Shown: positions 39,491-49,147, counted from the first letter of the stretch. The stretch is DNA of 53,298 nt from Bordetella parapertussis (GCA_945864585.1 CAMBCF010000018.1:1-53298); one strand, 5' to 3'. Program-made: numbers and translations. The notes: generated by a model not told the origin, from the sequence alone.

Positions 39491-41605
39491 TCAATTGCGC
39501 ATGCGTGTGATGCGAGTCACCTCGGGCACCCGCCGCAACTCGCGCATGATACGCGCCAGATGCATCCGGTTCACCACCTGCAGGGTGAATTGCATGCTGG
39601 CGTATTTGCCGCCATCCTGCGGTTCGACGGCGACATTCTGGATGTTGGATTCCGCGTCGGCGATGCTGGCAGCCACCTGCGCCAGCACGCCGCGTTGATT
39701 GGCGACGACGATACGCACATTCACATCGTGCAGCTTGCTGGATTCGTTGTCCCACTCTACATCAAGCACACGCTCGGGTTCGGCGTGCGATTTCGCCAGC
39801 ACCAGGCAATCGTGGGTGTGTATCGCCATACCCTGACCCTTGCTGATGAGACCGACGATGCGGTCCCCCGGAATGGGATGGCAGCACTTGGAGAACTGCA
39901 GCGCCATGCCTTCGGCGTCGTGTATCACCACCGGTCCCATGGCGGGATTTTCGCCTGCCACGCTCTCGCGTATTGACAATAACTGGCGCGCCACCACCAC
40001 GCCGTGGCGTTTGCCCAGGCCTATGTCGGAGAGAATGTCCGCGCGCGACAGGGCATTATTGTCGCGTGACAGCTTCAGCCACTGCTGCTCGGTTATGACG
40101 TTCAGGCTGGACTTGAAGGCTGACAAGGCCTGATTCAACAGCCGCTCGCCCAACTGCACCGATTCGTCGAAGTGCATGGTTTTCAAAAAATGGCGGATGT
40201 GCGCGCGCGCTTTCGCGGTGGCGACAAAATTAAGCCACAGCGGATTGGGCTTGGCGTGCGATGCGGTAATGATTTCCACGCGGTCGCCGTTTTTGAGTGA
40301 TTGCCGCAGGGGCATCAGTTCCTGGTTGATCTTGACCGCAACACAGCGGTTGCCCACGTCGGTATGCACGGCATAGGCGAAATCCACCGCGGTGGCGCCG
40401 CGCGGCAGCGCCATGATCTTGCCCTTGGGCGTGAACACGTAGACCGCATCCGGGAACAAATCCACCTTCAGGTGTTCCAGAAATTCCACCGGGTCGCCCG
40501 GCTCCGTATGCATTTCCAGCAGGCTTTGCAGCCACTGGTGGGTTTTTTTCTGCATCTCGGTGATGGATTGATCCGAGCTTTTGTAGAGCCAGTGCGAGGC
40601 CACGCCGGCTTCGGCGATTTTGTGCATTTCCTGGGTGCGGATCTGCATCTCAATCGGGCTGCCGAACGGGCCGAACAGATGCGTGTGCAGTGACTGATAA
40701 CCGTTGGCCTTGGGGATCGCGATGTAATCCTTGAATTTTCCGGGTATCGGTTTATACAACCCGTGCAACACGCCCAGCGTGACGTAACACGCGTGCACAT
40801 CCTTGACCACGATGCGAAAGCCGAACACATCGTGCACTTGCGCAAACGACAGATGTTTTTCACGCATCTTGCTGTAGATCGAATACAAATGCTTCTGACG
40901 GCCCTGCACCTGTGCCGCGATGCCGTTATCGTGCAGGCGTTTTTCGATGCTGGCGAGCACCTTGCCCACCACCTCACGGCGGTTGCCGCGCGCGGCGGTT
41001 ACCGCCTTGGTCAGCACGCGGCAACGATCGGGATACAGATACTTGAATGACAGATCGTCCAGCTCCTGATAAATGCTGTTCAATCCCAGGCGGTTGGCGA
41101 TAGGCGCGTAAATTTCGAGCGTCTCGCGCGCGATGCGGCGGCGCTTGTGGCCGGGCACCGCCTCGAGCGTGCGCATATTGTGCAGCCGGTCGGCGAGTTT
41201 GATCAGAATGACACGCACGTCGCGCGCCATCGCCAGCAGCATCTTGCGGAAGTTTTCAGCCTGCGCGTCTTCGCGCGACTCGAATTCCACCTTGTCGAGT
41301 TTGGACACGCCATCGACCAGCTCGGCCACCGGCTTGCCAAAGTTGCGCAGCAGGTCGTTTTTGGTGACGGCCGTATCTTCCATCACGTCGTGCAGCAGGG
41401 CCGCCGTCAGCGCCTGTGAATCGAGGTGCCACTTGGCCAGAATGCCGGCGACCGCCAGCGGGTGCGAGATATACGGCTCGCCGGAATTGCGAAACTGCCC
41501 CTGGTGCGCCGATTCGCTGAATTGATACGCAGCTTGCAGCTGCGAGATATCTTCCGGCTTAAGGTAGCCGGCGCATTCCTTGAACAGTGCCGCGCCGTCG
41601 GGCAT
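39491..41605 (-). CDS. spoT: bifunctional (p)ppGpp synthetase/hydrolase SpoT
   Basis: This is a 704-residue RelA/SpoT homologue. The HD hydrolase domain shows SHPLAVAGILAKWH, LLHDVMEDTAVTK and IKLADRLHNMRTLEAVPGHK, so hydrolysis is expected. The synthetase domain has HLYSIYSKMREKHLSFAQVH and KDYIAIPKANGYQSLHTHLF with EMQIRTQEMHKIAEAGVASH. A TGS domain (VFTPKGKIMALPRGATAVDF) and a C-terminal ACT domain (NVRIVVANQRGVLAQVAASI) follow. It sits last in the yicC-gmk-rpoZ-spoT order, a common proteobacterial arrangement tying the alarmone enzyme to GMP kinase and the omega subunit, which binds ppGpp. No lesion is seen. Confidence 0.95.
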   Translation of the reverse strand: MPDGAALFKECAGYLKPEDISQLQAAYQFSESAHQGQFRNSGEPYISHPLAVAGILAKWHLDSQALTAALLHDVMEDTAVTKNDLLRNFGKPVAELVDGVSKLDKVEFESREDAQAENFRKMLLAMARDVRVILIKLADRLHNMRTLEAVPGHKRRRIARETLEIYAPIANRLGLNSIYQELDDLSFKYLYPDRCRVLTKAVTAARGNRREVVGKVLASIEKRLHDNGIAAQVQGRQKHLYSIYSKMREKHLSFAQVHDVFGFRIVVKDVHACYVTLGVLHGLYKPIPGKFKDYIAIPKANGYQSLHTHLFGPFGSPIEMQIRTQEMHKIAEAGVASHWLYKSSDQSITEMQKKTHQWLQSLLEMHTEPGDPVEFLEHLKVDLFPDAVYVFTPKGKIMALPRGATAVDFAYAVHTDVGNRCVAVKINQELMPLRQSLKNGDRVEIITASHAKPNPLWLNFVATAKARAHIRHFLKTMHFDESVQLGERLLNQALSAFKSSLNVITEQQWLKLSRDNNALSRADILSDIGLGKRHGVVVARQLLSIRESVAGENPAMGPVVIHDAEGMALQFSKCCHPIPGDRIVGLISKGQGMAIHTHDCLVLAKSHAEPERVLDVEWDNESSKLHDVNVRIVVANQRGVLAQVAASIADAESNIQNVAVEPQDGGKYASMQFTLQVVNRMHLARIMRELRRVPEVTRITRMRN

Positions 41606-41629
41606 CCCGGAATTGTTGCGCCACAGTGA

Positions 41630-41836
41630 TTAAAGTGTTGATTTTACGAGAATTTCTTTGCCATACTTGCCTGCCGCCATTTCGCGCAGCGCGATCACGG
41701 TGGGCTTGTCGCGATTGGCTTCAACCATCGCTTGCGAGCCGTTAGCGATCTGGCGCGCGCGAAAGGTTGCGGCAAGCGCCATCTCGAAACGGTTGGGGAT
41801 GAGTCTCAAGCAGTCTTCTACAGTGATGCGGGCCAT
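41630..41836 (-). CDS. rpoZ: RNA polymerase omega subunit
   Basis: The 68-residue protein begins [20 protein letters not shown], with the conserved [20 protein letters not shown] core, then [19 protein letters not shown]. The family is small and strongly conserved, so recognition is secure. Omega assists RNA polymerase assembly and forms part of a ppGpp site. It lies 24 bases upstream of spoT and 34 bases downstream of gmk on the same strand. Confidence 0.95.
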   Translation of the reverse strand: MARITVEDCLRLIPNRFEMALAATFRARQIANGSQAMVEANRDKPTVIALREMAAGKYGKEILVKSTL

Positions 41837-41870
41837 GGGTTTTCCAGTCTTCCAGTTGTAATGCGGTCGA

Positions 41871-42494
41871 TTAGCGGGTGGGCGGATTCAGCAATTGATC
41901 GATGATTTCGCGATAGCGCGTGATCTGGCGTTCGCGCTTAAGCCTTTCGGCAACCACAATCGCGGCCAGTTCCCGCGCCGCGCGATCGAATTCCTGGTTG
42001 ATGATAACATATTCGAAATCAATGAGATGCGCGATTTCCTCGCGCGCATTGCGCAGGCGCTGTGCGATCACCCCCGGCGCATCGGTGCCGCGGCCCTTAA
42101 GCCGCGACTGCAGCACCTCGTAGGACGGCGGCACAATGAAAATACCAATCGCGTCACTGTGCGTGCCCCGCACCTGAAGCGCGCCCTGCCAGTCGATTTC
42201 GAGCAGGATGTCCTGACCCGCGGCGCGGCGCTCGCTCATCCACTGATGCGAGGTGCCGTAGTGATTGCCGTGTACCAGCGCGCTTTCCACGAATTCACCG
42301 TTCGCGCGCAGGCGCTCAAACGCCGCAACATCGACAAAATTGTATTCGCGCCCGTTGACTTCGCCCGCGCGCGGCGCGCGCGTGGTGAACGACACCGACA
42401 GGCGCACCTGGGGATCGCACTTTAACAGCGCCGCCACCAGGCTGGTTTTTCCGGCGCCGGAGGGCGCGCTTACGATGATGAGGTTGCCGGTCAC
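41871..42494 (-). CDS. gmk: guanylate kinase
   Basis: This 207-residue enzyme phosphorylates GMP to GDP with ATP. The P-loop is [14 protein letters not shown] near the start. GMP-binding motifs are [19 protein letters not shown], with YGTSHQWM and [12 protein letters not shown] after it. The lid region [17 protein letters not shown] and the closing [20 protein letters not shown] are standard. The GTG start at 42494 overlaps the yicC stop in a GTGA junction, indicating translational coupling. The length is typical. Confidence 0.95.
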   Translation of the reverse strand: MTGNLIIVSAPSGAGKTSLVAALLKCDPQVRLSVSFTTRAPRAGEVNGREYNFVDVAAFERLRANGEFVESALVHGNHYGTSHQWMSERRAAGQDILLEIDWQGALQVRGTHSDAIGIFIVPPSYEVLQSRLKGRGTDAPGVIAQRLRNAREEIAHLIDFEYVIINQEFDRAARELAAIVVAERLKRERQITRYREIIDQLLNPPTR

Positions 42495-43384
42495 TCGATG
42501 TTCTGTATTTGTTCGCGCATTTGTTCAATCAACAATTTGAGGTCCATCGACACCTGCGTGATTTCAATGTCAGCGGCTTTAGAGCCGAGCGTGTTGGCCT
42601 CGCGATTTAACTCCTGCATCAGGAAATCCAGCCGTTTTCCCGCAGCACCCCCTTTGGCGAGGATACGTCGCAATTCGGCCATGTGGGTTTTAAGCCGCGT
42701 GAGTTCTTCGTCGACATCGATTTTGCCGGCGTACAGCGCCACTTCCTGACGGATGCGTTCGTCGTCGGCATTGGCCAGCGCATCGCGCAGACGCTGATTG
42801 AGTTTTTCCTGGAATGCGGCGATGGCGGCGGGCATTCTGGGCGCCACTTCCTGCACGCATTTTTCAATCGCGGTGGCGTGTTCGAGTATGGCGTCTTTCA
42901 GTTTTGCGCCTTCACGCGCGCGCGCCGCCATGAATTCATCCAGCGCCGCAGCGGTTAACGTGCGGCAGACGCGGTGCAGCGTTTCCGCCGGCAGCGTGTC
43001 CGCGCCCAGCATGCCGGGCCAGCGCAGCACATCGGCCGCGCGCAGCGTCCCGGCTTGCGGGAATACCTTGAGCACCTGCGCATTGAGCGTGGCGAGCTGC
43101 TGCAACATCGCTGTATTGAGCTCAGCTGCCGCGGGTGTGGTTGCCGATGCCGTGAGCGAAATGCGGCACTCGATCTTGCCGCGCGTCAATTTTGCCGCAA
43201 GCAATTCACGCAAAGCCGGTTCCACCGCGCGCAATTCCTCCGGCAGCCGGAACTGAATGTCGAGGTAACGGTTGTTGACCGCGCGAATTTCAAGGGTCAG
43301 CATGCCCGTAAACGCGCCATCGGCCAACGCTTGGGCCGCAACCGCGTAACCGGTCATACTGCAAATCGTGGGGTAATTGTTCAC
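42491..43384 (-). CDS. yicC: YicC family protein (endoribonuclease-like)
   Basis: The 297-residue protein shows the YicC hallmarks. These are SMTGYA near the N-terminus, [49 protein letters not shown] with [20 protein letters not shown], and the terminal [24 protein letters not shown]. coli YicC has been linked to RNA turnover. The GTG at 43384 is the most upstream reasonable start and gives nine residues before SMTGYA, but no good ribosome binding site is seen. The ATG at 43357 is an alternative. It is divergent from rph and translationally coupled to gmk. Confidence 0.9.
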   Translation of the reverse strand: MNNYPTICSMTGYAVAAQALADGAFTGMLTLEIRAVNNRYLDIQFRLPEELRAVEPALRELLAAKLTRGKIECRISLTASATTPAAAELNTAMLQQLATLNAQVLKVFPQAGTLRAADVLRWPGMLGADTLPAETLHRVCRTLTAAALDEFMAARAREGAKLKDAILEHATAIEKCVQEVAPRMPAAIAAFQEKLNQRLRDALANADDERIRQEVALYAGKIDVDEELTRLKTHMAELRRILAKGGAAGKRLDFLMQELNREANTLGSKAADIEITQVSMDLKLLIEQMREQIQNIE

Positions 43385-43396
43385 GAGGGGCTCACG

Positions 43397-43402
43397 TATA
43401 AT
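43397..43402 (+). promoter_or_regulatory. probable -10 box of the rph promoter
   Basis: A consensus TATAAT lies 32 bases before the rph ATG in the short yicC/rph divergent gap. A good -35 box at 17 bases is not evident: TAATTG at 43374-43379 is poor, and TTGTTC at 43377-43382 gives only 14 bases. Assignment as the rph -10 rests on the perfect hexamer and its position. Confidence 0.4.
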
Positions 43403-43433
43403 CCGCTTTCAATGTTTGAAGCGGGAAGATAGC

Positions 43434-44159
43434 ATGAGCACACGCCCCAGCGGAAGGAATCCAGACGCATTACGCGCGATCCGCATCACGCGGCGTTACA
43501 CCTGCCACGCCGAAGGCGCGGTGTTGATCGAAAGCGGCAACACCAAAGTGCTGTGCACTGCCAGCGTGCTTGAAAAACAGCCGCCGCATCTGCGCGGCAC
43601 CACCCAAGGCTGGGTGACGGCGGAATACGGCATGCTGCCGCGCTCCACGCACACGCGCATGGATCGCGAGGCGGCGCGCGGCAGGCAATCGGGCCGCACC
43701 CAGGAAATTCAGCGCCTGATCGGCCGTTCGCTGCGTGCGGTGATGGATTTGCAGGCGCTTGGGTCCCGCTCGATACATCTGGACTGCGATGTGCTGCAAG
43801 CCGATGGCGGCACGCGCACGGCCAGCATCACCGGCGCCTTCGTCGCGCTGCACGATGCGGTGAGCGGCTTGCTGGCGAAGCAAATCATCAGCGCGACGCC
43901 GATCCGCGATCATGTTGCGGCGGTGTCTGTGGGCATGCACGCCGGCACGCCGCTGCTCGATCTGGATTACGCTGAAGATTCCACCTGCGACACCGACATG
44001 AATGTGGTGATGACCGGCAGCGGCGGCCTGATCGAAATTCAGGGCACCGCCGAAGGTGCGCCGTTTTCGCGTGCGCAAATGGATGCCATGGTGGAACTCG
44101 CGCAAAATGGCATCCGCGCTTTGATCGCCGCGCAGCGGGTGGCGCTGGCGCAGGCATAG
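43434..44159 (+). CDS. rph: ribonuclease PH
   Basis: This 241-residue phosphorolytic 3'-5' exoribonuclease trims tRNA precursors. Visible motifs are [40 protein letters not shown], the loop [20 protein letters not shown], then [20 protein letters not shown] and [20 protein letters not shown] with TAEGAPFS. The length is typical and all core segments are intact. GGGAAG precedes the ATG at 43434; the longer upstream frame is not homologous. It is followed by rdgB 34 bases later, probably in one transcript with hemW. Confidence 0.95.
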   Translation: MSTRPSGRNPDALRAIRITRRYTCHAEGAVLIESGNTKVLCTASVLEKQPPHLRGTTQGWVTAEYGMLPRSTHTRMDREAARGRQSGRTQEIQRLIGRSLRAVMDLQALGSRSIHLDCDVLQADGGTRTASITGAFVALHDAVSGLLAKQIISATPIRDHVAAVSVGMHAGTPLLDLDYAEDSTCDTDMNVVMTGSGGLIEIQGTAEGAPFSRAQMDAMVELAQNGIRALIAAQRVALAQA

Positions 44160-44193
44160 AAGTTCATAACCTATTGTTTTAAAATAAATTGTT

Positions 44194-44817
44194 GTGAACC
44201 TAGACAAGCTGGTTATCGCCTCCGGTAATGCCGGAAAAGTGCGCGAATTTCGCCAGTTGTGTGAGCCGCTGGGGATGACGATTCTGACGCAATTCGAATT
44301 GGGCATAGTTGACGCGGACGAGCCGCATTGCACCTTTGTCGAAAACGCCCTGGCCAAGGCGCGCCATGCGAGCCGCGCGTCGGGACTGCCGGCGTTGGCG
44401 GATGATTCGGGCATCTGCGTGGCGGCGCTGGGCGGCGCACCGGGTGTACGCTCTGCTCGTTTTGCCACAGAGGATGCACCCGTGGGTGACACGCAGGACG
44501 CGCGCAACAATGCGAAGTTGATCAGGATGCTGGACGGCACGGCCAATCGCAGCGCGCATTACACCTGTGTGCTGGTGCTGGTGCGCCACGCCGATGATCC
44601 CGAACCCCTCATCGCTGAAGGGCGCTGGAATGGTGAAATTATCGCCGCGCCGCGCGGTGAGGGCGGCTTTGGTTACGATCCGTATTTTTATGTGCCGGCA
44701 TTCAGCAAGACTGCGGCGGAACTAACGCCCAATGAAAAGAACAAGATCAGTCATCGCGGCCAGGCGCTGGCGCTGCTGGTAGCCAGGCTCCAGCGGTGCG
44801 TGAGGCGTGAGCCGTGA
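44194..44817 (+). CDS. rdgB: XTP/dITP diphosphatase (RdgB/HAM1 family)
   Basis: This 207-residue nucleotide-pool sanitising enzyme hydrolyses ITP, dITP and XTP to monophosphates. Motifs are LVIASGNAGKVREF, FVENALAKARHASRASGLPA, LADDSGICVAALGGAPGVRS, GEGGFGYDPYFYVPAFSKTA and EKNKISHRGQALALL. The GTG start gives the normal N-terminus. The last residues, RCVRREP, are encoded by GCGTGAG heptamers belonging to the repeat at 44798-44896, so the tail may have been altered by repeat insertion. Its TGA overlaps the hemW GTG in a GTGA junction. Confidence 0.93.
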   Translation: MNLDKLVIASGNAGKVREFRQLCEPLGMTILTQFELGIVDADEPHCTFVENALAKARHASRASGLPALADDSGICVAALGGAPGVRSARFATEDAPVGDTQDARNNAKLIRMLDGTANRSAHYTCVLVLVRHADDPEPLIAEGRWNGEIIAAPRGEGGFGYDPYFYVPAFSKTAAELTPNEKNKISHRGQALALLVARLQRCVRREP

Positions 44818-44896
44818 GCCGCGCGGAGACCGGGCGCGATACCACGCCTCACGCCTCACGCCTCACGCCTCACGGCCGACTCCTCACGCCTCACGC
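44798..44896. repeat. heptamer repeat tracts in inverted orientation at the rdgB/hemW junction
   Basis: Three heptamers GCGTGAG, GCGTGAG and CCGTGAG (44798-44818) end rdgB and contain the hemW start. From 44848 to 44896 seven 7-base units follow, mostly CTCACGC, with CTCACGG fourth and CCGACTC fifth. The two tracts are reverse complements, so the mRNA could fold with the hemW start region in a stem. The second tract lies inside hemW, and 7 is not a multiple of 3, so a change in unit number would shift the hemW frame. Confidence 0.8.
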
Positions 44897-46058
44897 AAAA
44901 CCGCGCTTCACCGCGCTGCCGCCGCTGGCGCTCTACATCCATATCCCGTGGTGCCTGCGCAAATGCCCGTATTGCGATTTCAATTCGCATGAGATACGCG
45001 GGGCGCGCGGCGACATTCCGGAGCAGGCGTATGTGGCCGCGCTGGTCGCCGATTTAGAGCAGACGCTGCCGCGCGTGTGGGGCCGGCGCATCCACAGTGT
45101 GTTTTTTGGTGGCGGCACGCCGAGTTTACTGTCGGGCGCGGCGGTGGACGCGATACTCGCGGCGGTGCGTGCGCGCCTGCCGTTGAACCCCGATGCGGAG
45201 ATCACGCTGGAGGCGAATCCCGGCACGGTGGAGGCGCAGCGCTTTCGCGAGTACCGGGCCGCCGGGGTGAATCGTTTGTCGCTCGGCATCCAGAGTTTCA
45301 ATCCATGCCACCTGAAAGCGCTGGGGCGCATCCACGACGATACGCAAGCACGGCGCGCCATCGACATTGCGCGCGAGCATTTCGATAATTTCAATGTGGA
45401 TTTGATGTACGGTTTGCCGCAACAAAACGTGACCGAGGCGCGCGCCGACGTCGAAGCCGCGCTGGCGTTCGAGCCGCCGCATCTGTCGGTCTATCACCTG
45501 ACGCTGGAACCCAACACCTACTTTCATCGTTATCCGCCGCCACTGCCGGATGACGATACCTCGGCCGCAATGCAGGCCGAAATCGAAGCCCTGCTGGCGG
45601 CGCGTGGTTATGACAATTACGAAACCTCGGCGTTCGCGCGGCCTGCCATGCGTTGCCGGCACAATCTGAATTACTGGCTATTCGGCGATTACATCGGCAT
45701 CGGCGCGGGCGCGCACGGCAAGCTTTCGTTTGCCGACCGCGTGGTGCGCGAAGCACGCTACCGCCAGCCGCTGCAGTTCATGGAACAGGCCGCCGCCGGC
45801 AACGCGATCCAGGAAACACACGAGGTCGCTGCCGGCGAGCTTGGTTTTGAGTTCATGATGAACGCGCTGCGCCTGAATGGCGGTTTCGACCTGCGCTTGT
45901 TTGCCGAACGCGCTGGCGTGCCGCTGACCAGCGTGTTAAAACCACTGCAGGCGGCGGAGCAGCGCGGATTGATCACGCGGGATCATCAGCGCCTCGCGCC
46001 GACGCTGCTGGGGCGGCGCTTTCTGAATAATTTGCTACAATTGTTTCTCCCGGATTAG
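44814..46058 (+). CDS. hemW: HemW-like radical SAM protein (heme chaperone; formerly annotated as HemN-like)
   Basis: This is a 414-residue radical SAM protein. The 4Fe-4S motif CxxxCxxC is visible in YIHIPWCLRKCPYCDFNSH. FFGGGTPSLLSG, ITLEANPGTVEA and GVNRLSLGIQSFNPCHLKAL follow, with NVDLMYGLPQQ and SVYHLTLEPNTYFHRYPPPL later. HemW inserts heme into respiratory enzymes and lacks coproporphyrinogen oxidase activity. No ATG, GTG or TTG is available between the heptamer tract and the catalytic domain. The start must therefore be upstream, most likely the GTG at 44814 overlapping the rdgB stop. The N-terminal 30 residues are encoded largely by the heptamer repeat and are not conserved. Confidence 0.92.
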   Translation: MSRAETGRDTTPHASRLTPHGRLLTPHAKPRFTALPPLALYIHIPWCLRKCPYCDFNSHEIRGARGDIPEQAYVAALVADLEQTLPRVWGRRIHSVFFGGGTPSLLSGAAVDAILAAVRARLPLNPDAEITLEANPGTVEAQRFREYRAAGVNRLSLGIQSFNPCHLKALGRIHDDTQARRAIDIAREHFDNFNVDLMYGLPQQNVTEARADVEAALAFEPPHLSVYHLTLEPNTYFHRYPPPLPDDDTSAAMQAEIEALLAARGYDNYETSAFARPAMRCRHNLNYWLFGDYIGIGAGAHGKLSFADRVVREARYRQPLQFMEQAAAGNAIQETHEVAAGELGFEFMMNALRLNGGFDLRLFAERAGVPLTSVLKPLQAAEQRGLITRDHQRLAPTLLGRRFLNNLLQLFLPD

Positions 46059-46072
46059 AGAAGGAGTACGGT

Positions 46073-47095
46073 ATGCATGGCGTCATCAAAACAACCCTCA
46101 GCGCGGCGGCGCTGATGATCATGGCAGGCGCACCGGCAATGGCGCAAACCCCTGCACCAGGCGCCGGGCAGGCCTCGGGACAAGCCTCAGTGCAAGCCTA
46201 TCCCAACAAGCTGGTGCGATTTGTGGTGACCTATCCGCCGGGCGGCAGTTCCGATGTGATGGCGCGCATTATCGGCCAGCAGTTGAGTGAATACTGGGGC
46301 CAGCCGGTGATCGTCGAGTCGCGGCCGGGCGCGGACGGCTCCATCGGCATGGAGTACGCCTCGAAACAAGCGGCTGACGGTTACACCTTTTTGCTCGGCA
46401 ATTTCGGTCCGGTGGTCGCCAAGCCGCTGCTGGCGAAAGTGAATTACGACTGGCAGAAGGATTTCGCGCCGGTGTCGCGCATTACCAACTCAGCGAATAT
46501 TCTGGTGGCGCCGGTGACCCTGCCGGTGAAGAATGTGAAGCAACTGGTGGCGCTGGCAAAATCCCGCCCCGGTGAACTGACCTACGGCACCAGCGGCCCC
46601 GGCAGCATGTCGCACTTCGCGGGCGAAATGTTCCAGCGCATCGCCGGCGTAAAAATGATTACGGTCAATTACAAAGGCAATGCGCTGGCGGTCACCGACC
46701 TCATGGGCGGTCAGATCACCACCATGTTTTCAGACGCGGTGCCGGCGATGCAGGCCATGAAAACCGGCAAGCTGCGCGCGCTGGCGGTCACCAGCGAGAA
46801 GCGCTGGCCCTTCACCCCCGAATTGCCGACGCTGGCGGAAGAGGGTCTGAAAGGCTTTGCCGCGGTCAACTGGTGGGGCATACTGTTTCCCGCGGGCGTG
46901 CCGCGACCGATCATCGACAAGGTCAATGCCGATCTGGCCAAGGCGCTGGCGACGCAGAATGTAAAGTCGCGCCTCGGTGATCTTGGCGTCGAAACCGTAT
47001 CCAGCAGCCCGGAGCAGTTCGGCGCCTTCATGGCGAGCGAAACCGCGCGCTGGGGCAAGCTCATCAAGGAAGCGAATCTCAGGGTTGAAAAATGA
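46073..47095 (+). CDS. Bug-family TTT periplasmic solute-binding protein
   Basis: This is a 340-residue receptor. The signal peptide TTLSAAALMIMAGAPAMA is followed by a Pro/Gly/Ser/Gln-rich spacer, QTPAPGAGQASGQASVQ, before AYPNKLVRFVVTYPPGGSSD. This resembles the spacer of the Bug protein at 10261. Other motifs are VESRPGADGSIGMEY, YDWQKDFAPVSRITNSA, VNYKGNALAVTDLMGGQ and PTLAEEGLKGFAAVN, ending WGKLIKEANLRVEK. AAGGAG precedes the ATG, 14 bases after the hemW stop. It sits inside an otherwise housekeeping region between hemW and trmB, which suggests insertion into the core block. Confidence 0.9.
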   Translation: MHGVIKTTLSAAALMIMAGAPAMAQTPAPGAGQASGQASVQAYPNKLVRFVVTYPPGGSSDVMARIIGQQLSEYWGQPVIVESRPGADGSIGMEYASKQAADGYTFLLGNFGPVVAKPLLAKVNYDWQKDFAPVSRITNSANILVAPVTLPVKNVKQLVALAKSRPGELTYGTSGPGSMSHFAGEMFQRIAGVKMITVNYKGNALAVTDLMGGQITTMFSDAVPAMQAMKTGKLRALAVTSEKRWPFTPELPTLAEEGLKGFAAVNWWGILFPAGVPRPIIDKVNADLAKALATQNVKSRLGDLGVETVSSSPEQFGAFMASETARWGKLIKEANLRVEK

Positions 47096-47150
47096 TGTTG
47101 CAGCGGGCGATCAGCCGCGCCGCGCGTTGAGTGACTCGCCGGTTCCTTCA

Positions 47151-49147
47151 ATGGACATCAACGATTTAGCGCGCACCCTGGGCGAAAGTTTTCTTGAATC
47201 GCTGCCCGAACCGGTGTGGGTGAAAGACCTCGGGCATTGCTACGTGGCGGTAAACGTCGCGTTCCGCAGGCTGTGCGAGTATCAGGCGGGCGGCACTGAG
47301 CTCGAGGTTATCGACGTTACCGATTTCAATCTGTTCCCGCTGGAAATCGCGGAACAAAGCTTGCAGGAAGAACTGGATGTGATGACGACGCGCGAGGCGA
47401 AGCGCGGCGAGTTGTACATTTTTAATCTCGAGGGTCAGGCGCGCCAGTTCGAGACCCGCCGCATGGCGTTGCTGGACGACAGCGGCGCCGCCATCGGCAC
47501 GCTCGGCATGGCGTTCGATGTGACGGATCAGGCGCAGCACCTGCTGCAGGTGGGCGAGAGCGAGCGCCAGCTTTCGCAACTGGTGGGCAAACTGCCGGTG
47601 GTGGCCTAGCAACGGCAGCCGGATGCCGATTGGAGCATGGCGTTTATCAGCGACGGCTGCCGTTATCTCAGCGGCTACGAGCCGGCAGAATTTATGGGCA
47701 ATGCCGTGCGCACCTAGGGCTTGATCATTCACACCGAGGATTTGGCGGGCGCCTGGCACGAGGCGCAAAATCAGCTCTCCGAAGGCACTACCTACAGCAT
47801 TGAATATCACATCATGTTGCCGGATGGCGAAGCGCGCTGGATACGCGAGCGCGGCGTCGCCATCAGCACCGCCGAAGGCGAACTCACATCGCTGCTCGGC
47901 GTGATCATGTATTACAGCGAGACGCGTCACTACCTTGATGAGATGGTGCATCGGGATACGCACGATACGCTGACCGGTGTCGCCAACCGGCCCTTGCTGG
48001 TGGACCACCTGCGCTGCGGCATCGCCTACGGCGAGCGCTATGAGCGCATGATCGCCACTTTCGTGGTCAATATTGATCACTTCAAATATGTCAATCAAAG
48101 TCTGGGCCACGACGCCGGCGACGAGCTATTAAAATGTGTCGCGCTGCGGCTGCGCGGCGCGCTGCGTGACCATGATTCGCTGGCGCAGCTGGGCGCCGAT
48201 TCGTTCGCGATGACGCTGATCGATATCGATAATCTGGGCGGCGCCGCGCAGGCGATGACCCGCGTATTGGGCGCGGTACGTGCGCCGGTCATGCTCGGCG
48301 AGCAAAAGGTGGTGGTCACCTGCAGCCTGGGCTGCGCGCTGTATCCCAACGACGGCCTCGACCCGGAAACGTTGTTGCGCCGCGCCGACACCGCGATGCG
48401 GCACGCGCGCAGTCTCGGCGGCGATTATCATTATTTTTACTCGGCAGGCAGCGATAAACGCACCGCAGAGCGCTTGTATTTCGAGGCGAATCTGCGGCGC
48501 GCCGTTGACAACGGCGAGTTGCTGGTGCATTACCAGCCGCAGGTGTCGGCGCAGGATGGCCGCTTGATCGGGCTGGAAGCTTTGGTGCGCTGGCAGCACC
48601 CGGAGATGGGCATGGTGTCGCCGGTACGCTTTATCCCGGTGGCGGAAGAAAGCGATATCATCGTGAGCATCGGCACCTGGAGCTGGAAATTACCGAAGGC
48701 CTGATGATGAAGGATGTGGATGCGGTGGTGCTCAAACTGCAGGAACTGAAGAATCTGGGCTTGCAGGTGGCGATTGACGATTTCGGCACCGGCTATTCCA
48801 GCCTGAGTTACCTGCGGCGGTTTCCCATAGACCGTCTGAAGATCGATCAGTCCTTCACGCGCGAAGTGACTTCATCCAGCGATGGCGCCGCCATCGCGCG
48901 TGCGGTGATTCAACTCGGCCACGCGCTGGAGCTGCAGGTGATTGCGGAAGGCGTTGAAACCGAAGCGCAATTGAATTTTCTGCGCGAGAACAAGTGCGAC
49001 GAGATGCAGGGCTATTTATTTTCGCGCCCGCTGGATCCGTCTGCGCTGCGTCAACTGCTGGCGGCGCGTAGCGAGCCGGATGCGTCGGGCAGCCTGCTCT
49101 ATGCGCCGCCGGCGGCGCGTTTAAAAACAATATCCCAAATCCCGTGA
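47151..49147 (+). pseudogene. decayed PAS-GGDEF-EAL cyclic-di-GMP signalling gene
   Basis: The original protein had two PAS-type sensor domains, a GGDEF domain and an EAL domain. From the ATG at 47151 the frame reads LGESFLESLPEPVWVKDLGH and onward to TAG at 47607. It resumes QRQPDADWSMAFISDGC to a second TAG at 47715, then GLIIHTEDLAG through the GGDEF region. The GGDEF motif itself is LGADSF, so it is degenerate; EALVRWQHPE of the EAL domain is intact. After SDIIVSIGTW about 50-60 residues are missing, and the frame changes to one reading ELEITEGLMM, IDDFGTGYSSLSYL and VIAEGVETEAQL, ending at 49147. It overlaps the convergent trmB end by 49 bases. Confidence 0.85.

Noticed and set aside
44848-44896. 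A CRISPR-like array formed by the CTCACGC units
   Set aside because: Units are 7 bases with no spacers, so it is a tandem repeat, not a CRISPR array.
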